A stretch of DNA of 6,207 bases from JACQFV01 sp964593585. GTDB lineage: Bacteria; Zixibacteria; MSB-5A5; WJJR01. Location of the stretch: NCBI GenBank assembly GCA_964593585.1, contig CAZQIZ010000057.1, positions 1-6,207 of the forward strand, in the 5' to 3' direction. The notes beneath the pieces are model-generated. The model was not told where the DNA came from. It worked only from the letters and a program-made list of their open reading frames with translations, and searched no databases. Below are positions 5,773-6,207 of this stretch, piece after piece; the stretch's first letter is position 1, and every line of letters begins with the position of its first letter. The position numbers and the translations under genes were made by a program.

Positions 5773-6207
5773 TTTCACGCGCGTGTGCGTGATTTCCATG
5801 CCTTTGCGTTCTTCCTGGCCGGGCCAGGACTCATACCATTCCATCACCCAGGTGTCCGGCCCCGTCCAGCGGCAGACTTCCCGCACGCTCTTGGTCACCT
5901 TCATGACCGGATCGTCGAAGGTCGCCTTGTAGACGCACTCCGAACCGTCGGCGTTGCAGGTCCCGGAGTAGGTCATCATCATGGTGCCAAAATTGTCCAT
6001 CCAGATCCCGGTGTACATCTTCTTGGCGATGTCGTAGCCGACAATGGCGATCCCTTCGAACGGCTCGCCCATCATGTTGCCGTGATAGTCGGTCCGGTAG
6101 AACCGTCCGCCGAGCAGAGGCGTCACCTCGCAGGTGCCCTTCGACTCGGTGGCCGTGACCTTCCCCCCATAATCTGGGCCAGTTGAAGCTTGAAAGCTGG
6201 TTTCGTA
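5770..6207 (-). CDS. DUF1579-like protein, 5' end beyond the window
   Basis: The reading frame is open from the right edge of the window to a TAA at 5772-5770, giving 145 visible residues, so the gene is cut by the edge. An internal GTG at 6126 is not needed as a start. The pattern matches the DUF1579 family: a YETSF segment near the start, LLGGRFYRTDYHG (31-43), G-F-G-IAIVGYD (48-59), Y-GIWMDNFGTMM (65-77) and a C-terminal EWYE region. Only a few dozen N-terminal residues should be missing, and a signal peptide cannot be judged. Four cysteines (C26, C84, C91, C112) and a methionine cluster (76-78) stand out. The family's function is unknown. It precedes phoB on the same strand but is separated by the repeat and the hairpin, so co-regulation is uncertain. 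Confidence 0.75.
   Translation of the reverse strand, partial: YETSFQASTGPDYGGKVTATESKGTCEVTPLLGGRFYRTDYHGNMMGEPFEGIAIVGYDIAKKMYTGIWMDNFGTMMMTYSGTCNADGSECVYKATFDDPVMKVTKSVREVCRWTGPDTWVMEWYESWPGQEERKGMEITHTRVK

Noticed and set aside
6124..6126. GTG as the start of the DUF1579-like gene
   Set aside because: The frame stays open to the window edge and the extra residues continue the family pattern, so the gene is truncated by the window rather than starting here.
1..6207. Mobile elements, CRISPR arrays, tRNA or rRNA genes
   Set aside because: No transposase or integrase motifs, spaced repeat arrays, tRNA cloverleaf or rRNA-like conserved stretches were seen on either strand.

Overview
The window is a phosphate-starvation (Pho) locus from a Gram-negative (diderm) bacterium of high GC content, roughly 60% by eye. 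All convincing genes lie on the minus strand, so the biological order runs from right to left. The diderm inference rests on a signal-peptide-bearing beta-barrel porin with a C-terminal phenylalanine and on two soluble, non-lipoprotein periplasmic binding proteins. The phylum cannot be fixed from the sequence. An uncultured lineage outside the well-studied Proteobacteria is plausible, but this is only an impression.

Layout in transcription order: (1) the 3' part of a DUF1579-like gene (5770-6207), whose start lies beyond the right edge; (2) a short intergenic region holding three 11-bp-spaced TAACA direct repeats and a strong GC hairpin; (3) a PhoB-type response regulator and, 3 nt later, a PhoR-type histidine kinase; (4) a 150-nt gap with a second 11-bp-spaced TTTAC repeat and a possible promoter; (5) a phosphate-selective porin O/P homologue; (6) two tandem paralogous PstS-type phosphate-binding proteins, about 60% identical by eye, each 22-34 nt behind the previous stop. 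The left 38 nt carry no recognisable gene. No pstC, pstA, pstB or phoU is present; if linked, they would lie further left.

How the parts fit: PhoR would sense phosphate status and phosphorylate PhoB. PhoB would bind the 11-bp-spaced repeats ahead of its own operon and ahead of the porin-pstS-pstS operon. The porin would bring phosphate across the outer membrane, and the two PstS proteins would capture it in the periplasm for an ABC importer encoded elsewhere. The repeats look more like the Bacillus PhoP box (TTAACA-like units every 11 bp) than the E. coli PHO box (CTGTCAT units). PhoR has a large extracytoplasmic domain, as in Bacillus PhoR and unlike E. coli PhoR.

Overall this is a coherent Pho locus with unusual details, not an obviously new system. 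The points most worth following are the shared operator-like repeats, the duplicated PstS, the nine-position coiled-coil register at the N-terminus of the porin, and the hairpin between the phoB operator and the gene.
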